Assembly: GCA_963712995.1 (NCBI GenBank)
Contig: CAVQKH010000028.1
Location: forward strand, 15,182-79,181
Source: GCA-003244245 sp963712995
Lineage (GTDB): Bacteria > Actinomycetota > Actinomycetes > Mycobacteriales > Pseudonocardiaceae
Direction: 5' to 3'
DNA length: 64,000 bases
This document shows positions 9,207-18,618 of this stretch, one piece after another. A model generated the notes under the pieces. That model had not been told where the DNA came from. It made no database searches and saw only the letters and a program-made list of their open reading frames with translations. The position numbers and the translations under genes are program-made. Within the stretch, counting starts at the first letter, position 1, and each line of letters begins with the position of its first letter.

Positions 9207-9830
9207 ACAAACGCCGACTCCGGCCCCGGAGCGAACGGCTGCACCCAGAAGGTCCCCGCCGAACCGGAGCGAGACGGACCACTGCGCAGTGTTCTTTGGT
9301 CGCCAACCAGCGGACATCCCGATGCACCAGGACCCTAGCCGCGGATACGCGTACCGTCAGTTAGTTCCCCTCCTGCGCTCTCCAGCTTATTGTTGGCAGC
9401 GCGTCTCGGCGGGTGCCGTGCGTGGACTGCCGGCGGAAGCGCCGCTGGCGAACCTGGAAAGTCCTCGTCACAGGCATCTCCTGGATCCGGTGACCCGAAC
9501 ACCGCCTGCAGGTCGGAGGGCAGGCGGTGTCTCCCACGGTGACTGACCCGTTGCAGGTCAGGCCTACTGGACAGGGCGTTGACGTTGAGTCGCTCACCCC
9601 AAAGCTGATCATAAATCGGTGTCTGGCCCACGGGGCGACACCGTAGGGGCAAGGCTGTCAGGAGAAGTATCAACATGGTGTGTACACACTGTGGACAGGT
9701 ACGAGGACGCCTGGAGGCCGGCGTCGGACAAGAGCACCGCCCGGCGACTGGCGTCAGCGTATTGTGCAGGTCAGGCGCCGGCGCTGTGGGGAACTGTGAT
9801 CGCTGGGGCGCACGGCGAGGAGGCTCGGGG
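9207..9830. other. 624-nt gene-free region upstream of the Clp gene
   Basis: No convincing gene. It holds an 11-bp perfect stem-loop (9499-9509 and 9520-9530, loop 10 nt) and a 12-bp perfect palindrome GTGTGTACACAC at 9678-9689, 142 nt before the Clp start. The palindrome is a candidate operator for the Clp gene. No CIRCE or HAIR-type heat-shock element was recognised. A frame open from 9675 runs into the Clp gene but its start has no ribosome site. Confidence 0.5.
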
Positions 9831-11861
9831 ATGTCCAGTGGGCCGTTCGGTTCCGGGTTCGACCCGCTCGAGGATTTCGTGAGCCGGCTCGTCGGTGGCC
9901 TTGAGCAGTCGCTTGGCGGGGTGACCCGGTCGGGCTCCTCTACCAAGCGGCTGGACCACTATGGCCGTGACCTCACGGCCGCGGCCCGCGCGGGCCGCCT
10001 CGATCCGGTCATCGGGCGGGAGAACGAGGTCGAGCAGGTGCTCGAGGTGCTCTCGCGGCGGACCAAGAACAACCCGGTGCTGATCGGCGACCCCGGCGTC
10101 GGCAAGACCGCGATCGTCGAGGGTATCGCCCAGCGGATCGCTGAGGGCGCGGTCCCGGAGCCGCTGCGCAACCGGCGGATGATCGCGCTCGATCTGGCGG
10201 GAATGGTGGCGGGCAGCAAGTACCGGGGCGAGTTCGAGGAACGGCTCACAGCGGTGATCGACGAGGTGACCGCCGCCGCCCGGACGGTGGTGCTGTTTCT
10301 CGACGAGCTGCACACGGTGATCGGTGCCGGCGCCGGCGAGGGCGCTGCGATGGACGCCGCCAGCATGCTCAAGCCCGCTCTGGCCCGAGGGGATCTGCAG
10401 GTGGTCGGGGCTACCACCGTCGATGAGTACCGCCGGTATATCGAGCGGGACCCGGCGCTGGAACGACGGTTCCAGCCCATCCTGGTCGCCGAGTCGAGCG
10501 TTGAGGACACCATCGCCATCCTGCGCGGCCTGCGCAAGCGCTACGAGTCGCATCATCGGGTGCGCATCACCGACGAGGCCACCACCGCCGCCGCCCACCT
10601 GTCCGACCGTTATCTCACCGACCGGTTCCTGCCGGACAAGGCAATCGATCTGATCGACAGGGCCAGCGCGCGGGTCCGGATGCAAGCGCAGGCACCGAGC
10701 AAGGACACCCAGGCGCTTGCGCAGCGCGCCGAGCAGCTCAGCCGGGCCAAGGACGTTGCGGTCGACGCCGAGGACTACGAGCGGGCCGAGGCGCTGACCC
10801 GGGAACTCGACCGGGCGATCATGGAGCTGAGTGCCGCCCGCGCCGGCCCCACGCACCCGCCGACGGTCGACGCTGACGATGTCGCCGACGTCGTCGCGCG
10901 CAGCACCGGCATCCCGGTCTCCCAGCTCACCGAGGTGCAGCGGCACCAGCTGCTGCACCTGGAGGAACAGCTGCGGGGCCGCGTCGTCGGGCAGGACGAG
11001 GCGGTTGAGGTGGTCGCGGATGCGGTCCGGGCCAGCCGCGCCGGCCTGAACCATCCGGACCGGCCAGTCGGGTCGTTCCTGTTCCTGGGACCCACCGGGG
11101 TGGGCAAGACCGAGCTGGCCCGGGCACTGGCGCAGACCCTGTTCGGGTCGGAGCGCTCGCTCGTCCGCATCGATATGAGCGAGTTTCAGGACAGGCACAC
11201 CGTGTCCCGGCTCATCGGCGCGCCACCCGGCTACCTCGGCCACGAGGAGGCCGGCCAGCTCACCGACGCGGTCCACCGCACCCCCTACACCGTGGTGCTG
11301 CTCGATGAGATCGAGAAGGCGCACGCCGACGTCACGAACATCCTGCTGCAGGTCTTCGAGGACGGCCGGCTCACCGACGCCCGAGGCAAGACCACGAACT
11401 TCGCCAACACGGTGATCATTATGACCAGCAACCTCGGCGCCGAGGCGCTGCTGGCCGCGACGAGCACGGGGCGATCAGTCGAGGATGTGCGGGAAGGCCT
11501 GATGGCCAGTGTCCGGCGGCACTTCCGGCCGGAATTCCTCAACCGCATCGACGAGATCGTCCTGTTCCGCGGCCTCGATCGCCCCCAGCTCCGCTCGATC
11601 ACCGAGCTGCTGCTGGCGCAGACCCGCCAGCGCCTGCACACGCGGTCCATCACCCTGCGCCTCGACGACCGTGCCATCGACTGGATCGTCGACCGTGGCT
11701 ACCAACCTGAGTTCGGGGCACGGCCACTGCGCCGGGTCATCGGACGTGAACTGGACCGGAAACTGTCGCGGATGCTGCTCGCCGGCGACCTCAGAGATGG
11801 TCAAGACGTGCTCGGCACCGTCGTCGACGGGACGCTGGTGCTCACCGTCACCGATCCGTGA
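9831..11861 (+). CDS. Clp/HSP100 AAA+ ATPase without N domain
   Basis: A 676-residue HSP100 unfoldase of the ClpC/ClpE/ClpB type. ATG 9831 follows GAGGAGG with a 9-nt gap. A short Phe/Gly-rich head (MSSGPFGSGFDPLEDFVSRL) replaces the usual double Clp-N domain. The first AAA+ domain has Walker A GDPGVGKT near residue 87 and Walker B VVLFLDELH near 150. A short middle domain follows at about 290-350. The second AAA+ domain has GPTGVGKTELAR near 420 and LLDEIEKAH near 490, then a ClpB_D2-small end. I see no clear ClpP-docking loop, so protease partnership is uncertain. It resembles the shortened stress-inducible Clp ATPases of actinomycetes. A hairpin terminator follows. Confidence 0.88.
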   Translation: MSSGPFGSGFDPLEDFVSRLVGGLEQSLGGVTRSGSSTKRLDHYGRDLTAAARAGRLDPVIGRENEVEQVLEVLSRRTKNNPVLIGDPGVGKTAIVEGIAQRIAEGAVPEPLRNRRMIALDLAGMVAGSKYRGEFEERLTAVIDEVTAAARTVVLFLDELHTVIGAGAGEGAAMDAASMLKPALARGDLQVVGATTVDEYRRYIERDPALERRFQPILVAESSVEDTIAILRGLRKRYESHHRVRITDEATTAAAHLSDRYLTDRFLPDKAIDLIDRASARVRMQAQAPSKDTQALAQRAEQLSRAKDVAVDAEDYERAEALTRELDRAIMELSAARAGPTHPPTVDADDVADVVARSTGIPVSQLTEVQRHQLLHLEEQLRGRVVGQDEAVEVVADAVRASRAGLNHPDRPVGSFLFLGPTGVGKTELARALAQTLFGSERSLVRIDMSEFQDRHTVSRLIGAPPGYLGHEEAGQLTDAVHRTPYTVVLLDEIEKAHADVTNILLQVFEDGRLTDARGKTTNFANTVIIMTSNLGAEALLAATSTGRSVEDVREGLMASVRRHFRPEFLNRIDEIVLFRGLDRPQLRSITELLLAQTRQRLHTRSITLRLDDRAIDWIVDRGYQPEFGARPLRRVIGRELDRKLSRMLLAGDLRDGQDVLGTVVDGTLVLTVTDP

Positions 11862-11904
11862 AACGCCACCTGATCGGGCGCCCGTCCCGTTCAGCATGAT
11901 CTGC

Positions 11905-11930
11905 GGACCGCTCCCTCGAGGGAGCGGTCC
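11905..11930. terminator. Terminator of the Clp gene
   Basis: A perfect 26-bp palindrome (GGACCGCTCCCTC and its complement) lies 44 nt after the Clp stop codon. It has GC-rich arms and no U-tract. Confidence 0.7.
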
Positions 11931-12204
11931 AGTGAGCGTTCGTCCACACAGGGATCAGCCTCCGGCTGTATGACGCCTCTGTCGGGCCACCCCTGTGTCC
12001 CCCCCATCAGACCGACAGCTCCCTGGACCGCCCCCAGCCCGTACCCCCGGCATGTTATGGAAAGAATACCCTCAGATGCGGTGGAAAGACCCCCAGCTCG
12101 CACTCACGATCCAGGACACCGGACCAGGTCCGGACAGGGCCTATATCGATGCTGGTTAAGATACGTGCGTGACTCTCCGAGGTCGGACAACACCGGACGT
12201 GTGA

Positions 12205-15021
12205 GTGGATCCTCAGTGCCAGGGCAAGGAACCTGGGAACCCGGTTGCGGAGTTCTGTGCTGGATTGAGGCGGTTGCAAGAGGGCGCCGGACTCGACCGG
12301 GCGACACTGGCTCGTCGAGTGCGCTACAGCCGTTCCCAGCTGTATACGATCTTGGATGGAAAGATCAGTCGGCCACCGGACTGGGGGCGGTTGGTCGAGC
12401 CCCTGGTCCGGGTGTGCACCGGTGACGACGAGCAGGCTGTCAATAGCTGGCGTCGACGACACGAGGTGCTCTCAGAGGTGCACCATGCACTGCGACACCA
12501 AACCAGTCGTGACACCACACCCAGGTTGGCGCCGGTAGCGCCGGCGCAGCTGCCTGCGGACGTGGATGGATTCACCGGTCGGACACAGGAGCTGGCCGAC
12601 CTCGACCAGCTCCTGGTTGCCACCGCCCAGCAGACCGGTGCGGCAGGCGGGGACTCCACGGCAGCGGTGATCTCCGCGATCTCGGGTACCGCCGGAGTGG
12701 GTAAGACCGCGCTGGCGCTGCGATGGGCGCATCGGGTCCGAGGCGCCTATCCCGACGGACAGTTGTACGTCAACCTGCGTGGCTACGACCCTGACCAACC
12801 TGTGTCAGCGGGGGATGTGCTGGCCGGGTTCCTGCGTGCGCTCGGTCTGGCCGGACCGGAGATTCCCCTGGAAATGGAGGAGCGCGCTGCCGCCTACCGC
12901 AGCCTGCTCAATGGGCGGCGGGTACTGGTGGTGCTGGACAACGCTGCCACCGTCGAGCAGATCCGGCCGTTACTGCCCGGGACCGCATCGTCGTTGGTAC
13001 TGGTGACCAGCCGGGACTCCCTCGCTGGGCTGGTGGCCCGGCACGGCGCCCGGCGCGTGAATCTGGGTCCGCTGCCTGCCGAGGATGCGGTCATGCTGCT
13101 GCGGGCGCTGATCGGGAGGCGGACCGACGCCGAACCCGAGGCTGCCGCCATGCTGGCGCAGCAGTGTGTGCGGCTGCCGCTGGCGTTGCGGGTGGCCGCT
13201 GAACTGGCCGCCGCCCGTCCGGACACCAGCCTTGCTGAGCTGGTCACCGAGTTGGGCGACGAGCATCGGCGGCTGGAGCTGCTCGACGCCGGTGGTGATC
13301 CCCGCACGGCTGTCCGCGGTGTCTTCTCCTGGTCCTACCGGCATCTACCGGCGGACGCAGCGCGGATGTTCCGGCTGATCGGCTTGCACCCGGGTCCCGA
13401 CCTCGACCCCTACGCTGCCGCCATTCTCGCCGACGTCAGTCTCACACGGGCCCACCATCTGCTTGAGCTGCTTGTTCGGGCGCACCTCATCCAGCTCACC
13501 CGCTGCAACCGCCATAGCATGCACGACCTGCTGCGCGCCTATGCCACCTACCTCGCAGCCGAAGAGGACCCCGAGCAGATGCGGCAGGCGGCGCTGACCC
13601 GACTGTTCGATCACTACCTGAACACCACGGCAACCGCGGTGGATACCCTCGTTCCCGGCTCCCAGGATCGCCCGCCGCCTCGCATGCAGTCCCCGACCAC
13701 CCCTTCGGTGGCCGACCCGGCCACAGCACGGGCTTGGCTGGATGCCGAACGGGCGACCCTCGTGACCGTCACCGCCTATACCGCTGCACACGGCTGGCCC
13801 GACCACGCCACCCGTCTCGCCACCACTGTGTACTGCTACCTGGAAAACGGTGGGCACTACCTCGACGCCCTGACCGTCCTCACCTATGCCCGCCACGCCG
13901 CTCGCCAGACCAACGACGCATCCACCGAAGCCCGCGCACTGACCAACCTCGGCCTCGTCTACTTCTGGCAGGCTCGTTACCAGCAGGCTGCCGAGCACCA
14001 CGACCAAGCCCTGGCCCTGTACCGCGAAATCGGTGACCATGCCGGCGAGGCCGACGCACTGACCCGCCTCGGCCTCGTCTACCAGCAGCAAGGCCACGAC
14101 CAGCAGGCCAGTGAGCATCACCAGCAGGCTTTGGCCCTGTTCCGCGAGATCGGTCACCGGGACGGTGAAGCCAATGTGCTCGACGATATCGGCGTCGCCT
14201 ACTGGCATCAGGGTCGATACGGACCGGCCGTCGAACATCTCGAGCAGGCCCTGGCCCTGTTCCGCGAACTCGACCACCGGGTCGGCGAAGCCCACGCGCT
14301 GGGCTACCTCGGCCTCGTCCATCAGCGGTTGGGCCATTACGAACAGGCCGACGAACATCTCGAGCAGGCCCTGGCCCTGTTCCGCGAACTCGACCACCGG
14401 GTCGGCGAAGCCCGCGCGCTGGCCATCCTCGGTAGCGTCGAGGCGCGGCAGGGCCGCTATGAGCAGGCCGACGAGCATCTTGAGCAGGCCCTGGCCCTGT
14501 TCCGCGAACTCGGCGACCGGATCGGCGAAGCCGATGCGCTGGCCACTTTCGGCGAGGTCCACCAGCGGCAAGGTCACAACCAGCAGGCCGCCGACCACCA
14601 GCAGCAGGCCCTGGCTCTGTACCAGGAGATCGGCCACCCGGCCGGCGAGGCCCGCGCCCTCAACAACCTCGGTGAGATCCGCCACGTCACCGGGCAGCTT
14701 CGCGCGGCACTGCGCCAGCACACCGCCGCGCTCACCCTGGCCACCCAGATCGGTGACCGCTACGAACAGGCCCGTGCGCACAACGGGCTCGCCCACACCC
14801 ACCTCGCCACCGGCGACCCCGACCTGGCCCGCCACCACTGGCAACAGGCGCTCACCTGCTATACCGACCTCGGTATCCCAGACGCAGAGGACATCCGCAC
14901 GCATCTGGCGACCATGCCGCCCGATGGCGAGAGGTCCCAGCAGCTCACCTCGAACCCGGCGCCACAGACCACTCACCCGGGGAGCACGCGGAGCAGATCA
15001 GGCCGCAGGCTGACCACGTGA
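12205..15021 (+). CDS. HTH / NB-ARC / TPR STAND regulator
   Basis: A 938-residue STAND protein starting at GTG 12205. A helix-turn-helix (FCAGLRRLQEGAGLDRATLARR, YSRSQLYTIL) covers residues about 16-60. An NB-ARC ATPase follows with P-loop GTAGVGKTALALRW near 162, a Walker B-like strand RRVLVVLDNAA near 237, and the GLPLAL-like VRLPLALRVA near 325. Eight tetratricopeptide repeats of 40 residues fill about 570-890. The layout matches SARP-like AfsR proteins without the BTAD domain. The protein would bind ligand or partner through the TPRs, oligomerise with ATP, and act on DNA. Its targets are not evident; no biosynthetic cluster is attached. Confidence 0.88.
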   Translation: MDPQCQGKEPGNPVAEFCAGLRRLQEGAGLDRATLARRVRYSRSQLYTILDGKISRPPDWGRLVEPLVRVCTGDDEQAVNSWRRRHEVLSEVHHALRHQTSRDTTPRLAPVAPAQLPADVDGFTGRTQELADLDQLLVATAQQTGAAGGDSTAAVISAISGTAGVGKTALALRWAHRVRGAYPDGQLYVNLRGYDPDQPVSAGDVLAGFLRALGLAGPEIPLEMEERAAAYRSLLNGRRVLVVLDNAATVEQIRPLLPGTASSLVLVTSRDSLAGLVARHGARRVNLGPLPAEDAVMLLRALIGRRTDAEPEAAAMLAQQCVRLPLALRVAAELAAARPDTSLAELVTELGDEHRRLELLDAGGDPRTAVRGVFSWSYRHLPADAARMFRLIGLHPGPDLDPYAAAILADVSLTRAHHLLELLVRAHLIQLTRCNRHSMHDLLRAYATYLAAEEDPEQMRQAALTRLFDHYLNTTATAVDTLVPGSQDRPPPRMQSPTTPSVADPATARAWLDAERATLVTVTAYTAAHGWPDHATRLATTVYCYLENGGHYLDALTVLTYARHAARQTNDASTEARALTNLGLVYFWQARYQQAAEHHDQALALYREIGDHAGEADALTRLGLVYQQQGHDQQASEHHQQALALFREIGHRDGEANVLDDIGVAYWHQGRYGPAVEHLEQALALFRELDHRVGEAHALGYLGLVHQRLGHYEQADEHLEQALALFRELDHRVGEARALAILGSVEARQGRYEQADEHLEQALALFRELGDRIGEADALATFGEVHQRQGHNQQAADHQQQALALYQEIGHPAGEARALNNLGEIRHVTGQLRAALRQHTAALTLATQIGDRYEQARAHNGLAHTHLATGDPDLARHHWQQALTCYTDLGIPDAEDIRTHLATMPPDGERSQQLTSNPAPQTTHPGSTRSRSGRRLTT
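13915..14875 (+). repeat. Eight 120-bp tandem repeats coding TPRs
   Basis: Eight consecutive 40-codon units share the pattern GEAxALxxLGxVxxxxGxYxQAxEHxxQALALFREx. Units three to six are very similar at the DNA level as well as in protein, for example the repeated CTGGCCCTGTTCCGCGAACT. This indicates recent unit duplication. Confidence 0.85.
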
Positions 15022-15029
15022 TAGCCGAG

Positions 15030-15270
15030 AAACACACGTAGAGCGCCTCGGAGGCCGGTTACGCCAGTTCGATGACCAGCAGGGCGGGGGCGGAGCAAGC
15101 CTCTTTTATGTTCACGCCCAGTTCCAGGCCGTCGCCCAACTCCTCCACACGGCCGACCACGGTGGGCAGATCACCAGGCGCCTGTTGGTCGCGTGGGCCG
15201 AACTCGGGCAGCTGGCGGGATGGATGGCCGCCGATGCCGAACGCCACGCCATATCAGTGGTCACCGCCGG
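15030..15270 (+). pseudogene. Remnant of an XRE-family regulator with TPR domain
   Basis: One frame, with no start codon of its own, reads ETHVERLGGRLRQFDDQQ, then LFYVHAQFQAVAQLLHTADH, then RRLLVAWAELGQLAGWMAADAERH. This resembles the central helical part of actinobacterial XRE-type regulators with TPR-like repeats, where LAELAQLAGWxAYDAG is a standard stretch. The helix-turn-helix and the C-terminal half are missing, and after about 15270 the frame is unrelated until a stop at 15418. It starts right at the end of the STAND regulator gene, which suggests a recombination junction there. Confidence 0.5.
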
Positions 15271-15420
15271 AAGTCCATCGGGAGTTGACTTGACGGCAGG
15301 TCAGCTGCGCAGCGACGGTGCGCGCCGTGAACGCGACATCACCGACATCCCGGGCGCGAAAAACGTCGGTGACGTCTCGTTCACGGCACCCGACGGACTT
15401 CGGGAGCCGACCACTTAGAC

Positions 15421-15615
15421 GGTGCTGGTCGGCTCGTCCCAGAGCCAGTTGAGGAGGTTGGAGTCGTCGTAGGAGAGCACCGCCGGTGCTGGCTCGGCGA
15501 GCACAGCAGAGTCACCTCAGTCGTGCCAGGCGTTGAGCAGCGCCGCACGATTGGTTGGTGGCCGCAAAGGGGGGCGACGTTCCAAGAGTTCGCTGAGTTC
15601 GGCACGCACCCTCAT
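15421..15615 (-). other. Two tiny unexplained frames
   Basis: On the minus strand one frame encodes a 32-residue peptide from ATG 15615 (MRVRAELSELLERRPPL...NAWHD) and, after its stop, a second peptide in the same frame ending LSYDDSNLLNWLWDEPTSTV. Neither has a convincing ribosome site except a weak GAGGTG before the second. They could be the split end of one degraded gene. No family is recognised. Confidence 0.3.
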
Positions 15616-15673
15616 CGACGGGTTCGACGTGGATGTGCCTGACGCTGCGGTCAATGTCAGCCACCCTTGATCG

Positions 15674-16627
15674 CTAGCGCGGTGCGTCGGGAGGGGGCTC
15701 TGCGGTGTCGGCGGTGACGGGTAGCAGCCAGCTCGGGCCGTTCGGGCTGCCGAACCAGACGGTGCGCCGGGTGGGGGTGGCGGTGAGCCCGAACTCGTGC
15801 CACTGCGGGCAGCCGAGGTCGGCCCACTGCTGCCATGCGGTCTCGACGTGCGCCCACAGCGGCGTGGGTCCGGCCTCCCGCACGTGGTAGCGGGCCTCGG
15901 AGTCCGGTTCGCGGATGACCTCGGCCCATGACCCGTCCGGGGCGCGGAGCTCGGTGACGGTGGCGCCGTCCCCGTCTCCGGACTCACGGCGCCACATGCT
16001 GCGGAAGACACCATGCGGGAGGTGGAGCTGAGCCAGGAACGGGAACCGGGAGCCGCCGTCGAGCTGGGCGGGGGCGACCATCGTGGTGCGAGTGGTCGGC
16101 GCGGCGTCGGTGCGCCGGGGGCGGTCGTAGGGGCCGTGCTCGGGCAGGCCCGCGATGCCGTCGATGGCGGCCAGGGTGGCGGCGGTGTAGCCGAGCCTCG
16201 TGAGCCGGTCACGGGCGCTCTCGACGAGGTGGGGGTCAACGTCGACGGAGTAGACGTTCGCAGCTCCGAGGCGGTGGGACAGGAGGGCGGCGTTGTATCC
16301 GGTGCCGGTGCCGATCTCGAGCACGCGCATACCGTCGGTGACGTCGAGCGCCTCGAGCATGCGGATCATGAGGTCGGGCTTGGTCGAGCTGGACACCGCC
16401 GCCTGCGTGCCCCGGTCGGCGAAGTCCGCCGCCACCTGCGTCACCAACGTTGTCCGTGAGTACACCAACTCCAACCAGCGCCTGACGCTGTCCGGGTCCT
16501 CGGGTTCGTGCAGGGTCCAGCGCCGCGAGCGGCCCTGCTGATCATCGGTGTAGTAACGTGGCACGAACACGTGCCGTGGCACCTCCTGCACGGCTGCCCG
16601 CCATTCCGGGGTGTGCATCTTTCCCAC
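15674..16627 (-). pseudogene. Graspetide-type (PIMT-like) methyltransferase with internal deletion
   Basis: The product resembles the protein-L-isoaspartate methyltransferase-like enzymes of ATP-grasp peptide (graspetide) maturation systems. Family hallmarks are WRAAVQEVPRHVFVPRYY, the PTSSSS-like AAVSSSTKPDLMIRMLEAL, motif I VLEIGTGTGYNAALL near residue 100, and the C-terminal APDGSWAEVIREP with TPLWAHVETAW. After DGIAGLPEHGPYDR the sequence jumps to PRRTDAAPTTRTT. The expected IIATCxVPxxPWAW block and about 60-70 residues are missing, so the product is 317 residues instead of about 370-390 (from memory). No ATP-grasp ligase or precursor peptide is adjacent. It is probably inactive. Start GTG 16627; ATG 16618 is the alternative. 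Confidence 0.65.
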
Positions 16628-16730
16628 GGCGTCTGTCGCCGATGCACTTTAGCGCGTGGGCGGGTCGGGACCGCGCGGCTCTCAGCGTGCGGGTGTCGTG
16701 ACCCTGCGCAGTCACCCGTCGAACTTCGGG

Positions 16731-18230
16731 TTAGGTGGACCGGCTGCCGCTCGCGGCCTTGTCAGGGGGCCGGGAGTAGTTGGGGTCGGTGCGCAGCCGG
16801 CTGTGCCTGGCGCCGTAGGCGAAGTACACGACGAACCCGACGGCCATCCACACGGCGAACCGGATCCAGGTAGCTCCTGGAAGGTTGAGCATCAGGTAGA
16901 ACGAGGCCAGCACCGCGAGCACGGGGACGACCGGGACACCGGGACACCGGAACGCGCGGGGCAGATCCGGGCGGGTGCGGCGCAGCACCAGGACGCCGAT
17001 GGCGACGAGGACGAAGGCGAACAAGGTACCGATGTTGACCAGCTCGGCCAGCTCGGACAGCGGCACGAACGTCGAGATGACAGCCACCGCGACACCGGTG
17101 GTGATCGTGGTACGGATCGGGGTGCCGAACCGCTGGTTCACGGTGGAGAACCCCGGGGGCAGCAACCGGTCGCGGCTCATCGCGAAGAAGACCCGGCTCT
17201 GACCCAGCAGCAGGATCATCATGACGGTTGTCAGGCCCAGCAGCGCCCCCACCGAGATCACCGTCGCGAAGGCCGGCCTGCCGACCGAGCGGAAGGCCTC
17301 CGCCAGCGGCGCGTCGACCTTGATCGAGGTGTACTTCACCATCCCGGTGACCACCAGCGATACCGCGACGTAGAGCACCGTGCAGATGCCCAGTGAGCCG
17401 AGAATGCCGATGGGCATGTCCCGCTGCGGGTTCCTGGTCTCCTCCGCGGCGGTCGCGACGATGTCGAAACCGATGAACGCGAAGAACACCAGCGCGGCGC
17501 CGGTGAAGATGCCCGTGACACCGAAGGAGCCGGGTGCGAAACCGAGATCCTGCAGCAGCGACGGTGTACTTTCCGCGCCCCCGGCGGGTGGGGAGCCGGT
17601 CGGCGGGATGAAAGGTGAGTAGTTGCTGGCCTTGATGTAGAACAGCCCGGCCACGATGACGAACAGCACAACGACGATCTTGACGGCGACGATCACGATG
17701 TTCACCTGCGAGGAGACCTTGATCCCCAGGCAGATGATGGTGGTGAGGATCAGGACGATCACCGCGGCGATCAGGTTGTGCCCATCGCCGTAGGCCCAGG
17801 CCGGGATGGTGATGTCCAGCTGCTTCATCACGTCGGCGAAATAGGTCGACCAGCCGACGGCCACCGTAGCGGCGCCGAGAGCGAGCTCGAGGATGAGGTC
17901 CCAGCCGATGATCCATGCCACCAGCTCGCCGAGGCTGGCGTAGGAGAAGGTGTATGCGGAGCCGGCCACCGGCACCGTGCTGGCGAACTCCGCGTAACAC
18001 AGCGCGGCGAGCGCGCAGACGAGGCCCGCGAAGACGAACGAGAGCGCGACGGCCGGGCCGGCCTGGACCCCGGCGGCCTTGCCGGTGAGCACGAAGATGC
18101 CGGTACCGATGACCACCCCCACCCCGAAGACGGTCAGATCGACCGGACCGAGCCGCTTGCGGAGCCGGTGCGCGGGTTCCTCGGTGTCCGCTATGGACTG
18201 TTCAATGCTCTTCGTACGCCCCAGATTCAT
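16731..18230 (-). CDS. APC-family amino acid permease
   Basis: A 499-residue transporter of the amino acid-polyamine-organocation superfamily with about twelve membrane segments. The N-terminal consensus is intact: LTVFGVGVVIGTGIFVLTG in segment 1 and the GPAVALSFVFAGLVCALAALCYAEFASTVPVAGSAY region in segments 2-3. FFAFIGFDIVATAAEETRNPQRDMPIGI is typical of the cationic amino acid transporter branch. The substrate is therefore probably a basic or neutral amino acid taken up with protons. ATG 18230 is 39 nt after the small gene at 18270-18578 on the same strand, so the two are probably an operon. Confidence 0.92.
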   Translation of the reverse strand: MNLGRTKSIEQSIADTEEPAHRLRKRLGPVDLTVFGVGVVIGTGIFVLTGKAAGVQAGPAVALSFVFAGLVCALAALCYAEFASTVPVAGSAYTFSYASLGELVAWIIGWDLILELALGAATVAVGWSTYFADVMKQLDITIPAWAYGDGHNLIAAVIVLILTTIICLGIKVSSQVNIVIVAVKIVVVLFVIVAGLFYIKASNYSPFIPPTGSPPAGGAESTPSLLQDLGFAPGSFGVTGIFTGAALVFFAFIGFDIVATAAEETRNPQRDMPIGILGSLGICTVLYVAVSLVVTGMVKYTSIKVDAPLAEAFRSVGRPAFATVISVGALLGLTTVMMILLLGQSRVFFAMSRDRLLPPGFSTVNQRFGTPIRTTITTGVAVAVISTFVPLSELAELVNIGTLFAFVLVAIGVLVLRRTRPDLPRAFRCPGVPVVPVLAVLASFYLMLNLPGATWIRFAVWMAVGFVVYFAYGARHSRLRTDPNYSRPPDKAASGSRST

Positions 18231-18269
18231 GGCACACCTCCTCAGCCGGGTGGTGACGGCGGTGCGATG

Positions 18270-18578
18270 TCAGCCACGCCGAAGACTTCCGAGGTCTTGC
18301 GCCAGGCGACCCGCCTTCTCCGCCACCCACGCCGCGTAGATCTTGTAGTGCCGGATCGGAACCCCGAGTGCAGCCATCATCTGCCGGAGCGCGTTGCGAT
18401 CTTCGACGATCTCGGCTGCCAACTCGGCGAGCACGTCACCGATATCCGAGTCCGGATACGCCCTCGCCATCCGGCGCGCCAACTCGACCATGCCGGTCTC
18501 GATAGCCAGGTGATCATTGAGATAGATGCCGAACAGGTCTGGCTCGGAGCGGTTCCGGGTGCCTGCAGATCCAGCCAT
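18270..18578 (-). CDS. Conserved helical protein, C-terminally shortened
   Basis: A 102-residue protein with a good AGGAGG 7 nt before ATG 18578. The sequence FGIYLNDHLAIETGMVELARRM, then LAAEIVEDRNALRQMMAALGVP, then YKIYAAWVAEKAGRL is that of a conserved actinobacterial family of about 165 residues, which I recall as four-helix and ferritin-like. Here the sequence ends LAQDLGSLRRG right where the family continues (usually GRLKLNGRL...). A truncation or frameshift has removed roughly the last third. It lies between a 47-residue gene and the permease. Function is unknown. Confidence 0.65.
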   Translation of the reverse strand: MAGSAGTRNRSEPDLFGIYLNDHLAIETGMVELARRMARAYPDSDIGDVLAELAAEIVEDRNALRQMMAALGVPIRHYKIYAAWVAEKAGRLAQDLGSLRRG

Positions 18579-18618
18579 GCTGCCTCCTGTAGGTCACCTG
18601 TCGTCACGGACAGGTGAA

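Noticed and set aside
9675..9830. N-terminal extension of the Clp ATPase with CTHCGQ, a possible zinc finger as in ClpE
   Set aside because: Only one CxxC, no ribosome site at 9675, and ATG 9831 has a strong GAGGAGG.
9771..11324. 517-codon open frame on the minus strand
   Set aside because: Antisense to the Clp ATPase, which has all AAA+ motifs on the plus strand.
13345..14976. 543-codon open frame on the minus strand
   Set aside because: Antisense to the TPR array of the STAND regulator; repeat-driven and without domains.
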